The position numbers and the translations under genes are program-made. Shown here in pieces: positions 1 through 5,736 of a stretch of DNA of 5,772 bases (the stretch's first letter is position 1; every line of letters starts with the position of its first letter). The notes under the pieces were generated by a model. It was not told where the DNA came from. It searched no databases and saw only the letters and a program-made list of their open reading frames with translations. The DNA is from an uncultured Collinsella sp. (GTDB taxonomy: Bacteria > Actinomycetota > Coriobacteriia > Coriobacteriales > Coriobacteriaceae), in NCBI GenBank assembly GCA_902478865.1, contig CABSNA010000091.1:1-5772 (forward strand), in the 5' to 3' direction.

Positions 1-1331
1 CCGAGTGCGTCGGCCGGGACCGGCTCGGTGATGACGGAGCCGGCGGCCACGAGCGCGCCGTCGCCGATCTGGGCGGGCGCGACCATCATGGTGTCGGAAC
101 CGATGAAGGCGTCCTTGCCGATGACGGTCTTGTGCTTGTGAACGCCGTCGTAGTTGCAGGTGATAGAGCCCGCGCCCACGTTGACGCCGGAGCCCATGGT
201 GGTGTCGCCGATGTAGGACAGGTGCGGCACCTTGGAGCCCTCGCCGATCGTGGACTTCTTGATCTCCACGTGCGTGCCGGCCTTGGAGCCGTCGAGCATG
301 TGGGTGCCCGGGCGCAGGTAGGCGCGCGGGCCGCAGTCGACGCCGTTCTCGATGACGGCTTCGATGGCGATGGTCTCATCGATGGTGCAGCCGCTGCCGA
401 CGGTGGTGTCGGTGAGGCGGCTGTTGGGGCCGAGCTGGCATTCCTCGCCCACGGTGACGTGGCCGATCAGATGCGTCTGCGGCCACACGACGGTGTCGCG
501 GCCGATGGTGGCATCGGGGCCGATCCAGGCCTGCGTGGGATCGATGAACGTGACGCCCTCGGCCATCCAGTGCTCGTTGATGCGGTCGCGCGCAATGGCG
601 GTGAGCTGCGCGAGCTGGATGCGGCTGTTGACGCCCAGGCCGTCGCGGTAGTCATCGCAGTGGAAGATGGAGACCGCCTGGCCGTGACCCTTGAGGATCT
701 CGAGCATGTCGGGCAGGTAGTACTCGGATTGCGCGTTGTCGTTGCCGATCTCGTTAATGTGGGCGGCGAGCTGCGCGCCGTCAAAGGCGTAGCAGCCGGC
801 GTTGCACTCGAGCAGCGTGGCGGCCTGCTCGGGCGTGCAGTCCTTCTGCTCGATGATGCGCTCAATCTGGCCGTCGGCGCCCAGCTTGATGCGGCCGTAG
901 CCGAAGGGGTCGGGCGGGGTCATGGTCATGACGGTGCAGGCGAGCTCGCCGGTAGCGACGGTCTGCGCGAACTTGGCGACGGTGTCGGCGGTGATGAGCG
1001 GCAGGTCGCCGTTGAGCACGACGACGGGGCCTTGCGTGATGCCGCAGGCCTCGAGCGCGACCTTCACGGCGTGACCGGTGCCCAGGCGCTCGGTCTGCTC
1101 GACGCACTCGACCTTGGTGGCGCTGTTGGCGTAGGCGCCGTCGATAAGGGCGCGCATCTCGTCGGCGTGGCTGCCGATGACGACCACGACGCGGCTGCAG
1201 CCGGCCTTGATGGTGGCGTCGACGATCCACTGGACCATGGGCTTGCCCAGGATCTTGTGCGAAACCTTGCAGTGGTTCGACTTCATGCGGGTGCCCTCGC
1301 CGGCGGCGAGGATAATTGCGGTTGCGTCCAT
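1..1331 (-). CDS. glmU: Bifunctional UDP-N-acetylglucosamine pyrophosphorylase / glucosamine-1-phosphate N-acetyltransferase GlmU (3' end cut by window edge)
   Basis: Cytoplasmic enzyme that acetylates glucosamine-1-phosphate and then couples GlcNAc-1-P to UTP, giving UDP-GlcNAc for peptidoglycan. 443 codons are visible without a stop; family proteins are about 450-460 residues, so only the C-terminal tail is missing. The N-terminal nucleotidyltransferase domain (about 1-235) shows LAAGEGTRM at 8-16, the NGDLPL motif with Asp109, and GLGVN with Asn235. The left-handed beta-helix acetyltransferase domain (about 260-443) shows hexapeptide-like repeats, YLRPGT (Arg340), EIKKS (357-360), KVPHLSY with His370 and Tyr373 as the presumed acetyltransferase active-site residues, and TCNYDG (391-396). 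The start is the ATG at 1331-1329, preceded at 5 bases by AGGAG (1341-1337). It is transcribed away from the ECF operon and has no visible functional link to it. I found no convincing promoter of its own in the divergent gap. Recognition is by motif and is very secure. Confidence 0.96.
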   Translation of the reverse strand, partial: MDATAIILAAGEGTRMKSNHCKVSHKILGKPMVQWIVDATIKAGCSRVVVVIGSHADEMRALIDGAYANSATKVECVEQTERLGTGHAVKVALEACGITQGPVVVLNGDLPLITADTVAKFAQTVATGELACTVMTMTPPDPFGYGRIKLGADGQIERIIEQKDCTPEQAATLLECNAGCYAFDGAQLAAHINEIGNDNAQSEYYLPDMLEILKGHGQAVSIFHCDDYRDGLGVNSRIQLAQLTAIARDRINEHWMAEGVTFIDPTQAWIGPDATIGRDTVVWPQTHLIGHVTVGEECQLGPNSRLTDTTVGSGCTIDETIAIEAVIENGVDCGPRAYLRPGTHMLDGSKAGTHVEIKKSTIGEGSKVPHLSYIGDTTMGSGVNVGAGSITCNYDGVHKHKTVIGKDAFIGSDTMMVAPAQIGDGALVAAGSVITEPVPADAL

Positions 1332-1363
1332 GTGATCTCCTGTTACGTTATAGAGACGTGTGT

Positions 1364-1391
1364 TTGGAAACGATACACGGCGCAATATGAT
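1364..1391 (+). promoter_or_regulatory. Candidate sigma-70-type promoter of the ECF transporter operon
   Basis: TTGGAA (1364-1369) matches the -35 consensus at 4 of 6 positions. TATGAT (1386-1391) matches the -10 consensus at 5 of 6. The spacer is 16 bp. This would start transcription near 1398, upstream of every candidate start of the EcfT gene. A second TATGAT lies at 1402-1407 without a -35 partner; the two copies of ATATGAT (1385-1391 and 1401-1407) form a short direct repeat spaced 16 bp apart, which might be chance or an operator half-site. The region lies between divergent genes, the expected place for a promoter. No riboswitch-like structure was recognised in this 106-bp gap. The call rests on consensus matching alone. 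Confidence 0.45.
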
Positions 1392-1437
1392 ACCGCAGGC
1401 ATATGATGAGCGCGTAGCGATTGGCGCGTGACGGCCG

Positions 1438-2415
1438 ATGTCGCTGCTGCCGGCGTGGTGTTTGCGCTGGCTGTGCATGGCGGCGGCGCTGCGGCGTTGG
1501 CGTTTGAGCGAGAGGATGGGGGTGCCCGTGGACATCATGCGAGAGGAATCGGGCAACGAACCCGTCGCGGCATTTTCGATGTCGCATCCGGCGGTGCCAG
1601 CGCTCTACATGGTGCTGACGCTGGGACTCACTATGTTCTCGATGCAGCCGGTGCTGATTGCGCTGTCGCTTGCGGGCGGGCTGGCGTACGGGTTTGCGAC
1701 GCGCGGCGCCGCGCGCACGTTGGGGGCGCTTCGCTGGCAGCTGCCGGTGATTTTGATCATCGCGGTGCTCAATCCGCTGTTTAGCGCCTCGGGCTCGACG
1801 GAGCTGTTCCGTATTGGCATGCGTGCGGTGTATCTAGAGAGCATGGTTTACGGCCTGTGCATGGGCGGGCTATTTGTGGCGAGCGTGCTGTGGTTTGAGG
1901 CCGCGGCATCGATGCTTGGCTACGACAAGGTGCTTGCGCTTTTGGGTAACGCCGCGCCGGTGATCGCACTCATGATCTCGATGTGCATGCGGCTTATCCC
2001 GCAGTTTTTGCGCCGCGGTCGTACGGTGCTGGCGGTGCAGGATGCGATTGATGTGCCTGGCCGCGCGCCGGCCGACCCCGTGCGCTCGCGCCTGCGGGCG
2101 TCGAGTGTGTTGATGGGCTGGGGCATGGAAGATTCGCTGGAGCGCGCGGACGCTATGCGCTCCCGTGGGTGGGGCGCCGCGACACGCCGCACGACGTACG
2201 CGCGGTATCGGCTGGGGCGCGGCGATGTTGCCGCGCTGGTTGGGCTTGCGCTGTTTGGCGTGGCCACGACGGCAGTGGCGTGGACCGCGATGGCGCAGTA
2301 TTCGTTTTACCCGCAACTATCGGTGCCGGCGCCGTGGCTGGGCTATGTCGTATATGCGGCCTGGATGGCGCTGCCCTGCGTGCTGTACGCGATTGACGAG
2401 AAGAGGTTTGGCTGA
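1438..2415 (+). CDS. ecfT: ECF transporter transmembrane component EcfT (CbiQ family)
   Basis: Integral membrane scaffold that joins the S component to the ATPases and transmits ATP-driven motion. Hydrophobic segments lie near residues 52-86, 100-116, 136-160, 168-190, 262-287 and 298-318. The two cytoplasmic coupling regions typical of the family are recognisable: SMCMRLIPQFLRRG (181-194) and ERADAMRSRGWG (235-246), the latter being the Ala-Arg-Gly-type motif that contacts the ATPase groove. Family-like sequence begins only at SHPAVPALYMVL (about 49). The start is uncertain: the listed ATG at 1438 gives 325 residues but has no Shine-Dalgarno. It is kept because codon use stays typical from there and an in-frame TGA at 1429-1431 bars anything longer. 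ATG at 1537 (Met34) or GTG at 1528, both following the purine-rich stretch 1510-1522, would fit the family N-terminus better. The stop overlaps the next start by one base (TGATG), implying translational coupling. Confidence 0.9.
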   Translation: MSLLPAWCLRWLCMAAALRRWRLSERMGVPVDIMREESGNEPVAAFSMSHPAVPALYMVLTLGLTMFSMQPVLIALSLAGGLAYGFATRGAARTLGALRWQLPVILIIAVLNPLFSASGSTELFRIGMRAVYLESMVYGLCMGGLFVASVLWFEAAASMLGYDKVLALLGNAAPVIALMISMCMRLIPQFLRRGRTVLAVQDAIDVPGRAPADPVRSRLRASSVLMGWGMEDSLERADAMRSRGWGAATRRTTYARYRLGRGDVAALVGLALFGVATTAVAWTAMAQYSFYPQLSVPAPWLGYVVYAAWMALPCVLYAIDEKRFG

Positions 2416-3476
2416 TGACCCAGTTGGATAGCTGCTCGGTAACGGGCGTGGCGTGCGGCTCTGATGTACCCGCGATTGAGGTACGGGGCCTGAGCTTTAC
2501 CTACCCCGGGGCTGAGGCGCTGGTGCTCGACGGGCTCGACTGGTCTGTCCCCCAAGGTGCGTTTGCACTGCTCGTTGGCGGTACCGGGTCGGGCAAGTCG
2601 ACGCTGCTCTCGCTGCTCAAGCCCGAGATTTCGCCGACGGGTGAATGCGCTGGCGAGCTGTTCGTGCTGGGCGAGAGCGTTGCCGACATGGATGTCCGGG
2701 CGTCCGCGGAGCGTGTGTGCTATGTGTTTCAGGACCCCGAGAACCAGATCGTGTGCGAAACCGTGTGGCACGAGATGGCGTTTGGCCTGGAAAACCTAGG
2801 CATGTCGCGTGATGAGATGCGCCGTCGCGTGGCCGAGACCAGCTATTTCTTTGGGTTGGAGGATTGGCTCCACCGCGATACCGATACGCTTTCGGGCGGA
2901 CGCAAACAGCTGCTGTCGCTGGCGGCTGTGCTGGCGTTGCGCCCACGCGTGCTGCTGCTCGACGAGCCCACGTCCCAACTGGATCCCGTTGCCGAGAAGA
3001 GTTTTCTGCATGCGCTGTTTCGCGTGAATCGCGAGTTGGGTTGCACGGTTGTTGTGGCAACGCACCAGCCGCGCCCGATGCTCGAATACGCGACGTGCGC
3101 GTACCGGATTGAGGACGGACGCGTGTGCGAGGTGGCTGACATTGCCTCCCTGGGGCACCGTGAAGAGCTGTTTTCTGGCGAGGTGCCGGGGTGGGGTGCC
3201 TCGCGGCGTGCAAAAAACGGAGTTTTCAGCAGCGCCAGTGGCCAGCCGGGCTCTTTGGACCCGCGCGGGGGCGCTCCGGGTGCAAAAAAAGGACTGAAAT
3301 CGGACAAATCGGCTGAATTTGGGGCGCAAATACTGCCGCAGGGTGACTCGGGGGCGCCATCGCGCGCCGGTGGATGCCGAATACTCCCAAAAATGCGCGC
3401 TGGGCCGGCTACCACCCTGGCAGGGAGCTGGTTTCGCTACGATCGGGCGTCCGGCCTGTCTCTTATACACATCTGA
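2415..3476 (+). CDS. ecfA: ECF transporter ATPase, first ABC domain plus linker of a tandem EcfA protein (apparent C-terminus is artefactual)
   Basis: Cytoplasmic ABC ATPase powering the ECF importer. The first domain (about 20-250) is complete: A-loop Tyr30, Walker A GGTGSGKST (55-63, Lys61), Q-loop Gln106 in FQDPENQ, the form typical of EcfA subunits, signature LSGGRKQ (159-165), Walker B LLLDEP with Glu184, and switch His217 in ATHQ. Residues 255-333 form a low-complexity, basic linker. At 337-347 the start of a second ABC domain appears, including an aromatic A-loop residue (Tyr342 in FRYDR). The ORF then runs into six residues (LSLIHI) and a TGA at 3474-3476, all encoded by sequencing-adapter sequence (3456-3480). 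The frame continues unchanged into 3477-4052, so the true product is very probably one 545-550-residue tandem ATPase covering 2415-4052. The start ATG overlaps the ecfT stop, and AGAGG lies 8 bases upstream. Confidence 0.9.
   Translation: MTQLDSCSVTGVACGSDVPAIEVRGLSFTYPGAEALVLDGLDWSVPQGAFALLVGGTGSGKSTLLSLLKPEISPTGECAGELFVLGESVADMDVRASAERVCYVFQDPENQIVCETVWHEMAFGLENLGMSRDEMRRRVAETSYFFGLEDWLHRDTDTLSGGRKQLLSLAAVLALRPRVLLLDEPTSQLDPVAEKSFLHALFRVNRELGCTVVVATHQPRPMLEYATCAYRIEDGRVCEVADIASLGHREELFSGEVPGWGASRRAKNGVFSSASGQPGSLDPRGGAPGAKKGLKSDKSAEFGAQILPQGDSGAPSRAGGCRILPKMRAGPATTLAGSWFRYDRASGLSLIHI
3209..3396. repeat. Degenerate repeated motif within the linker between the two ATPase domains
   Basis: Three related motif copies lie in the linker coding region. 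The first two are direct: 3209-3223 (TGC, six A, CGGAGT) and 3281-3295 (TGC, seven A, GGACT), identical at 13 of 15 positions. The third is inverted: the reverse complement of 3375-3396 contains GGAGTATTCGGCA, matching GGAGTTTTCAGCA (3219-3231) at 11 of 13 positions. Runs of six and seven A are out of character with the surrounding GC-rich code, and the encoded residues (about 255-333) resemble no ABC element. This looks like intergenic-type repetitive DNA captured in frame between two ATPase genes. That interpretation is inference; a chance low-complexity linker remains possible. Confidence 0.45.
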
Positions 3477-3480
3477 CGCT
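3456..3480 (+). other. Nextera/Tn5 mosaic-end sequencing adapter left in the assembly
   Basis: Positions 3456-3474 read CTGTCTCTTATACACATCT, exactly the 19-bp hyperactive mosaic end used in tagmentation kits. The next six bases (3475-3480, GACGCT) continue into the reverse complement of the Nextera read-1 adapter; after that the match stops. The mosaic end is an engineered hybrid of the IS50 outer and inner ends and differs from both natural ends, so a real Tn5 insertion does not explain it. There are no transposase, inverted partner end or target duplication nearby. It falls inside the second ABC domain of the tandem EcfA gene, between the A-loop and Walker A, and supplies a false TGA at 3474-3476. 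Its antisense translation reads SDVYKRQ, a peptide often seen where this adapter contaminates databases. The genuine bases here are lost; comparison with the first domain suggests about 30 bp were replaced. Confidence 0.97.
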
Positions 3481-3491
3481 CGGCTGGCGCG

Positions 3492-4052
3492 GTGCATGCG
3501 GTTGTGGGTGGTAACGGCTGCGGGAAGTCGACAATGCTTTCGGTGCTGGCCAAGACGGTCAAGTTGCAGCGTGGGCATATGGAGCGCGGGGCGGGATCGG
3601 CAGCGCTGCTGCCTCAGAACCCCAAGGCGTTGCTGGTTGCCGAGACGGTGCGCGACGAGCTGATGGAATGGGCTTCGACCTGCGGATATGACGAGGCTGC
3701 GGCGCGGGAGCGCGCGGCGAGCCTGGGGCTGTCGGGCCTGGATGGGCGCCATCCGTACGATCTTTCGGGCGGACAGCGTCAACTGCTTGCGTTGGCAAAG
3801 CTGCTTCTGATTGGCCCCGAGCTGCTATTGCTCGATGAGCCCACCAAGGGTCTAGACCTGGCCAGCCGCCGCATCATTGCCCGCGCTCTGCGTGACCATG
3901 CGAAGACTGGCGGCACCGTCATCATGGCCACGCACGACCTGGATTTTGCCGAGCAGGTTGCCGATGACATTGCCATGATGTTCGACGGTGAGATTGCCTG
4001 CATGGAGCCGCCGACCGACTTTTTTGCCGACAACGTGTTTTATAGGGCGTGA
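3492..4052 (+). CDS. ECF transporter ATPase, second ABC domain of the tandem EcfA protein (5' end damaged by adapter)
   Basis: C-terminal ATPase half, in the same frame as 2415-3476. The open frame resumes at 3477 (RSAGAVHAVVGG), so the GTG listed as start is merely the first start-like codon and is probably an internal valine. Counting from that GTG, visible motifs are Walker A GGNGCGKST (6-14), Q-loop Gln42 in LLPQNP, signature LSGGQRQ (91-97), Walker B LLLLDEP with Glu116, D-loop GLD and switch His148 in ATHD. Catalytic residues are therefore intact in both domains, giving two competent ATP sites. The Walker A-to-Q-loop segment is about 30 residues, shorter than the 38 or more I expect for EcfA. 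The tail DFFADNVFYRA resembles the FF...FY ending of ATPases from dedicated ECF operons. The S-component gene follows after 4 bases. An internal ATG at 3393, upstream of the adapter, could in principle start a separate second subunit. Confidence 0.88.
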   Translation: MHAVVGGNGCGKSTMLSVLAKTVKLQRGHMERGAGSAALLPQNPKALLVAETVRDELMEWASTCGYDEAAARERAASLGLSGLDGRHPYDLSGGQRQLLALAKLLLIGPELLLLDEPTKGLDLASRRIIARALRDHAKTGGTVIMATHDLDFAEQVADDIAMMFDGEIACMEPPTDFFADNVFYRA

Positions 4053-4056
4053 TGGG

Positions 4057-4770
4057 ATGACGGATTATCGCGTCTCGCGCCTACTAGCAAAACTGGAGAT
4101 CCCACTGCTGCTGGCGGTGCCGGCGGTAATGGCCGCGGCGTTGCTGGCGGGCGTTGAGCAGGCGGCGCTTGCCATGCTTGTCGTGGTGGCGCTGGTGCTT
4201 GCGTTGTTCTTTGCGGGCTACGAGGCGTCGCGACCGGGCCTGCGCCAGATTATGCCAACGCTGGTTTTGGCGGCGTTGGCCGCGGCGGGGCGCATCTTGT
4301 TTGGCCCCATTCCCGACTTTAAACCCGTGAGCGCCATCGCCATTATCGCCGGGGCGACGCTCGGTCGTCGTAACGGCTTTATGGTCGGTGCGCTGGCGGC
4401 GCTGACCAGCAACTTCTTTTTTGGACAGGGCATGTGGACGCCATGGCAGATGTATGCCTGGGGCCTGGTTGGCTATGTTGGCGGCGCGCTGGCGCATGCG
4501 GGCGCGTTCGGCCGTGCGGATGGAGCTGTGCGCATGCCGGCGCTGATGGCGTACGGCTTTGCATCGGGCCTGCTCTACGGCGTGGTAATCAACGCCTACG
4601 ACATCATCGGTTTTGTGCAGCCGCTCACGTGGGCGGGCGCCGTGGCGCGTCTTGCCACGGCAGTGCCGTTCGATATCACACACGGCCTCGCGACCTGCGT
4701 GTTCTTAGCCGCCCTGTACAGGCCCTGGTGTCGACGGATCAACCGCGTCGTCGTGAAGTACGGACTGTAG
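4057..4770 (+). CDS. ECF transporter S component (substrate-binding membrane protein), substrate unknown
   Basis: Small integral membrane protein of 237 residues that should capture the substrate and associate with the EcfT-EcfA module encoded just upstream. Hydrophobic segments lie near 14-31, 35-54, 64-82, 91-121, 131-149, 161-180 and 190-220, consistent with a six-helix S-component fold. The most distinctive stretch is PDFKPVSAIAIIAG (86-99) followed by SNFFFGQGMWTPWQM (118-132). I recall this motif from unassigned ECF S components encoded beside dedicated EcfT and EcfA genes in Clostridia and Coriobacteriia. Some of those neighbourhoods suggest corrinoid-related cargo, but nothing in this window proves a substrate. 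The chosen ATG follows the EcfA stop after 4 bases; the ATG at 4052, overlapping that stop, is out of frame. The Shine-Dalgarno is weak (GGG runs), so translational coupling is likely. Function as an S component is confident; specificity is not. Confidence 0.85.
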   Translation: MTDYRVSRLLAKLEIPLLLAVPAVMAAALLAGVEQAALAMLVVVALVLALFFAGYEASRPGLRQIMPTLVLAALAAAGRILFGPIPDFKPVSAIAIIAGATLGRRNGFMVGALAALTSNFFFGQGMWTPWQMYAWGLVGYVGGALAHAGAFGRADGAVRMPALMAYGFASGLLYGVVINAYDIIGFVQPLTWAGAVARLATAVPFDITHGLATCVFLAALYRPWCRRINRVVVKYGL

Positions 4771-4794
4771 GGCTGGTTGCGTTCCCTTACGAAC

Positions 4795-4857
4795 TTGCGG
4801 TGGAATAGTTCTCGTTTTTGGCTGTTTGGGGCCGAAGCAGGAGCTATTCCACCGCAA
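4795..4857 (+). repeat. Long imperfect hairpin after the ECF operon, possible 3'-end processing or termination structure
   Basis: Perfect 14-bp arms TTGCGGTGGAATAG (4795-4808) and CTATTCCACCGCAA (4844-4857) enclose further pairing: 4809-4812 with 4840-4843, 4814-4818 with 4834-4838, and 4820-4823 with 4830-4833. That makes 27 pairs in all, with one mismatch (4813/4839), one bulged T (4819) and a six-base loop (4824-4829). Five of the pairs are G-U in plus-strand RNA and would be A/C mismatches on the other strand, so the fold favours the ECF operon transcript. No U-tract follows on either strand, so it is not a standard intrinsic terminator. It lies between convergent genes, where transcription from both sides must end. 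It may also be a dispersed intergenic repeat; only a genome search would tell. Confidence 0.6.
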
Positions 4858-4864
4858 CTTATAG

Positions 4865-4910
4865 GGGGACGAGGTCAGATGATCCGTTTTCTTCCGTCCC
4901 CGAGGGATCA
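4865..4910. repeat. Second short inverted repeat(s) in the convergent gap
   Basis: GGGGACG (4865-4871) pairs with CGTCCCC (4895-4901) across a 23-base loop. An overlapping alternative pairs TGATCC (4880-4885) with GGATCA (4905-4910). The two folds are mutually exclusive in part. This lies immediately downstream of the exonuclease III stop on the minus strand and could help end that transcript, but no U-rich tail follows. The rest of the 4771-4917 gap holds no supported gene. Confidence 0.3.
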
Positions 4911-4917
4911 GTTGGGG

Positions 4918-5736
4918 TTAGAGCTCTAGGGTGAGGGTGACGGGGCAGTGGTCGCTGCCGAAGATGTCGCCACGGATACCGGTGTCGCGCACATTGCCGG
5001 CGATTGCGTCGCTTACCAGGAAGTAGTCGATGCGCCAGCCTGCGTTGTTCTTGCGGGCATTAAAGCGGTAGCTCCACCAGCTGTAGACGCCCTCGACGTC
5101 CGGATTGGCCGCGCGCCAGGTGTCGGTAAAACCGGCGTCGAGCAGCTCAGTAAACTTGCCGCGCTCCTCGTCCGAAAAGCCGGCGTTGCCGCGGTTGGAC
5201 TTGGGGTTCTTAAGGTCGATCTCCTCGTGCGCCACGTTAAAGTCGCCGCAGGTTACGACGGGTTTGCCGGTCTCGCGCTCGAGCGCGTTCAAAAAGCCGC
5301 GGTAGGCATCGTCCCAGGCCATACGCACATCGATGCGGGCGAGTTCGTTTTGCGCGTTGGGCGTATAGACGTCGACAAACCAAAACTTGTCGAACTCGAG
5401 CGCGCAGACGCGGCCCTCGGTCGCGGCCTGCGCCACGAGCTCGGCCGCCTCGCCCTCGCCGGCGTAGGGTAGCAGCGCGTCGGCGCGTAGCACGCGCAGC
5501 GGTTCCTGGCGGCTAAAGACCGCGGTGCCCGAATAGCCTTTACGCTCGGCGTAGCTCCAGGTTTGGTGATAGCCGGGCAGGTCGATATCGACCTGGCCCT
5601 CCTGTAGCTTTGTCTCCTGCAGCGCCAGGATATCGACGTCGAGTTCTTGCGCGACCTGGATAAAGCTCGGGTCCTTTTTGAGCACGGCGCGCAGGCCGTT
5701 GACGTTCCACGAGGCGAAAGTGTAAGTCTGAGGCAT
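4918..5736 (-). CDS. xth: Exodeoxyribonuclease III (AP endonuclease, ExoA/XthA family)
   Basis: Cytoplasmic DNA repair enzyme of the endonuclease/exonuclease/phosphatase superfamily, which cleaves at abasic sites and removes 3' nucleotides or blocking groups. The protein has 272 residues, close to the usual 250-275. All metal and catalytic motifs are present in order: SWNVNGLRA (9-17, Asn11), LQETKLQ (39-45, Glu41), VYTPNA (123-128, Tyr124), GDFNVAHEEIDL (164-175, Asp165 and Asn167), GFTDTWR (202-208), WSYRFNARKNNAGWRIDYFL (221-240), and GSDHCPV (260-266, Asp262 and His263). Residues about 82-108 form an Ala/Glu-rich stretch that appears some 10 residues longer than the equivalent loop I recall in ExoA-type enzymes. 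The start ATG (5736-5734) follows GAAAGGA (5747-5741) at a spacing of 4. The gene converges on the ECF operon and is presumably transcribed independently. The minus-strand sequence upstream (5772-5748) is too short to judge for a promoter. Confidence 0.96.
   Translation of the reverse strand: MPQTYTFASWNVNGLRAVLKKDPSFIQVAQELDVDILALQETKLQEGQVDIDLPGYHQTWSYAERKGYSGTAVFSRQEPLRVLRADALLPYAGEGEAAELVAQAATEGRVCALEFDKFWFVDVYTPNAQNELARIDVRMAWDDAYRGFLNALERETGKPVVTCGDFNVAHEEIDLKNPKSNRGNAGFSDEERGKFTELLDAGFTDTWRAANPDVEGVYSWWSYRFNARKNNAGWRIDYFLVSDAIAGNVRDTGIRGDIFGSDHCPVTLTLEL

Noticed and set aside
132..1406. Plus-strand ORF of 424 codons antisense to glmU
   Set aside because: It mirrors the GC-rich third positions of glmU, its Ala/Val/Asp/Gly-rich translation resembles no family I know, and the opposite strand is an unmistakable GlmU.
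1332..1437. Riboswitch or T-box before the ECF operon
   Set aside because: At 106 bp between divergent starts, with no conserved box or strong stem recognised, there is no support for a vitamin riboswitch.
1428..1784. Alternative GTG-started ORF overlapping the EcfT N-terminus
   Set aside because: It has no recognisable domain, runs out of frame under clear EcfT sequence and has no ribosome binding site.
3212..3290. Slippery heptamers A_AAA_AAC (3212-3218) and A_AAA_AAA (3284-3290), in phase for -1 frameshifting
   Set aside because: A -1 shift at the first ends at a TGA near 3311 after a short tail with no recognisable domain. The A runs belong to the linker repeat motif, and no clear downstream stimulatory structure was seen.
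3456..3480. Genuine Tn5/IS50 insertion or a programmed stop codon with readthrough in the ATPase
   Set aside because: The 19 bases are the engineered mosaic end, which differs from natural IS50 ends, and they run on into six adapter bases. No transposase, second end or target duplication is present, so a biological explanation is unnecessary.
2796..3782. Minus-strand ORF of 328 codons across the ATPase gene
   Set aside because: It is a shadow of the EcfA frame and crosses the adapter, where it reads SDVYKRQ, a contamination signature.
4434..4808. Plus-strand ORF overlapping the S component and reaching the hairpin
   Set aside because: It is a +1-frame shadow of the S-component gene, with no independent start signal or recognisable motif.
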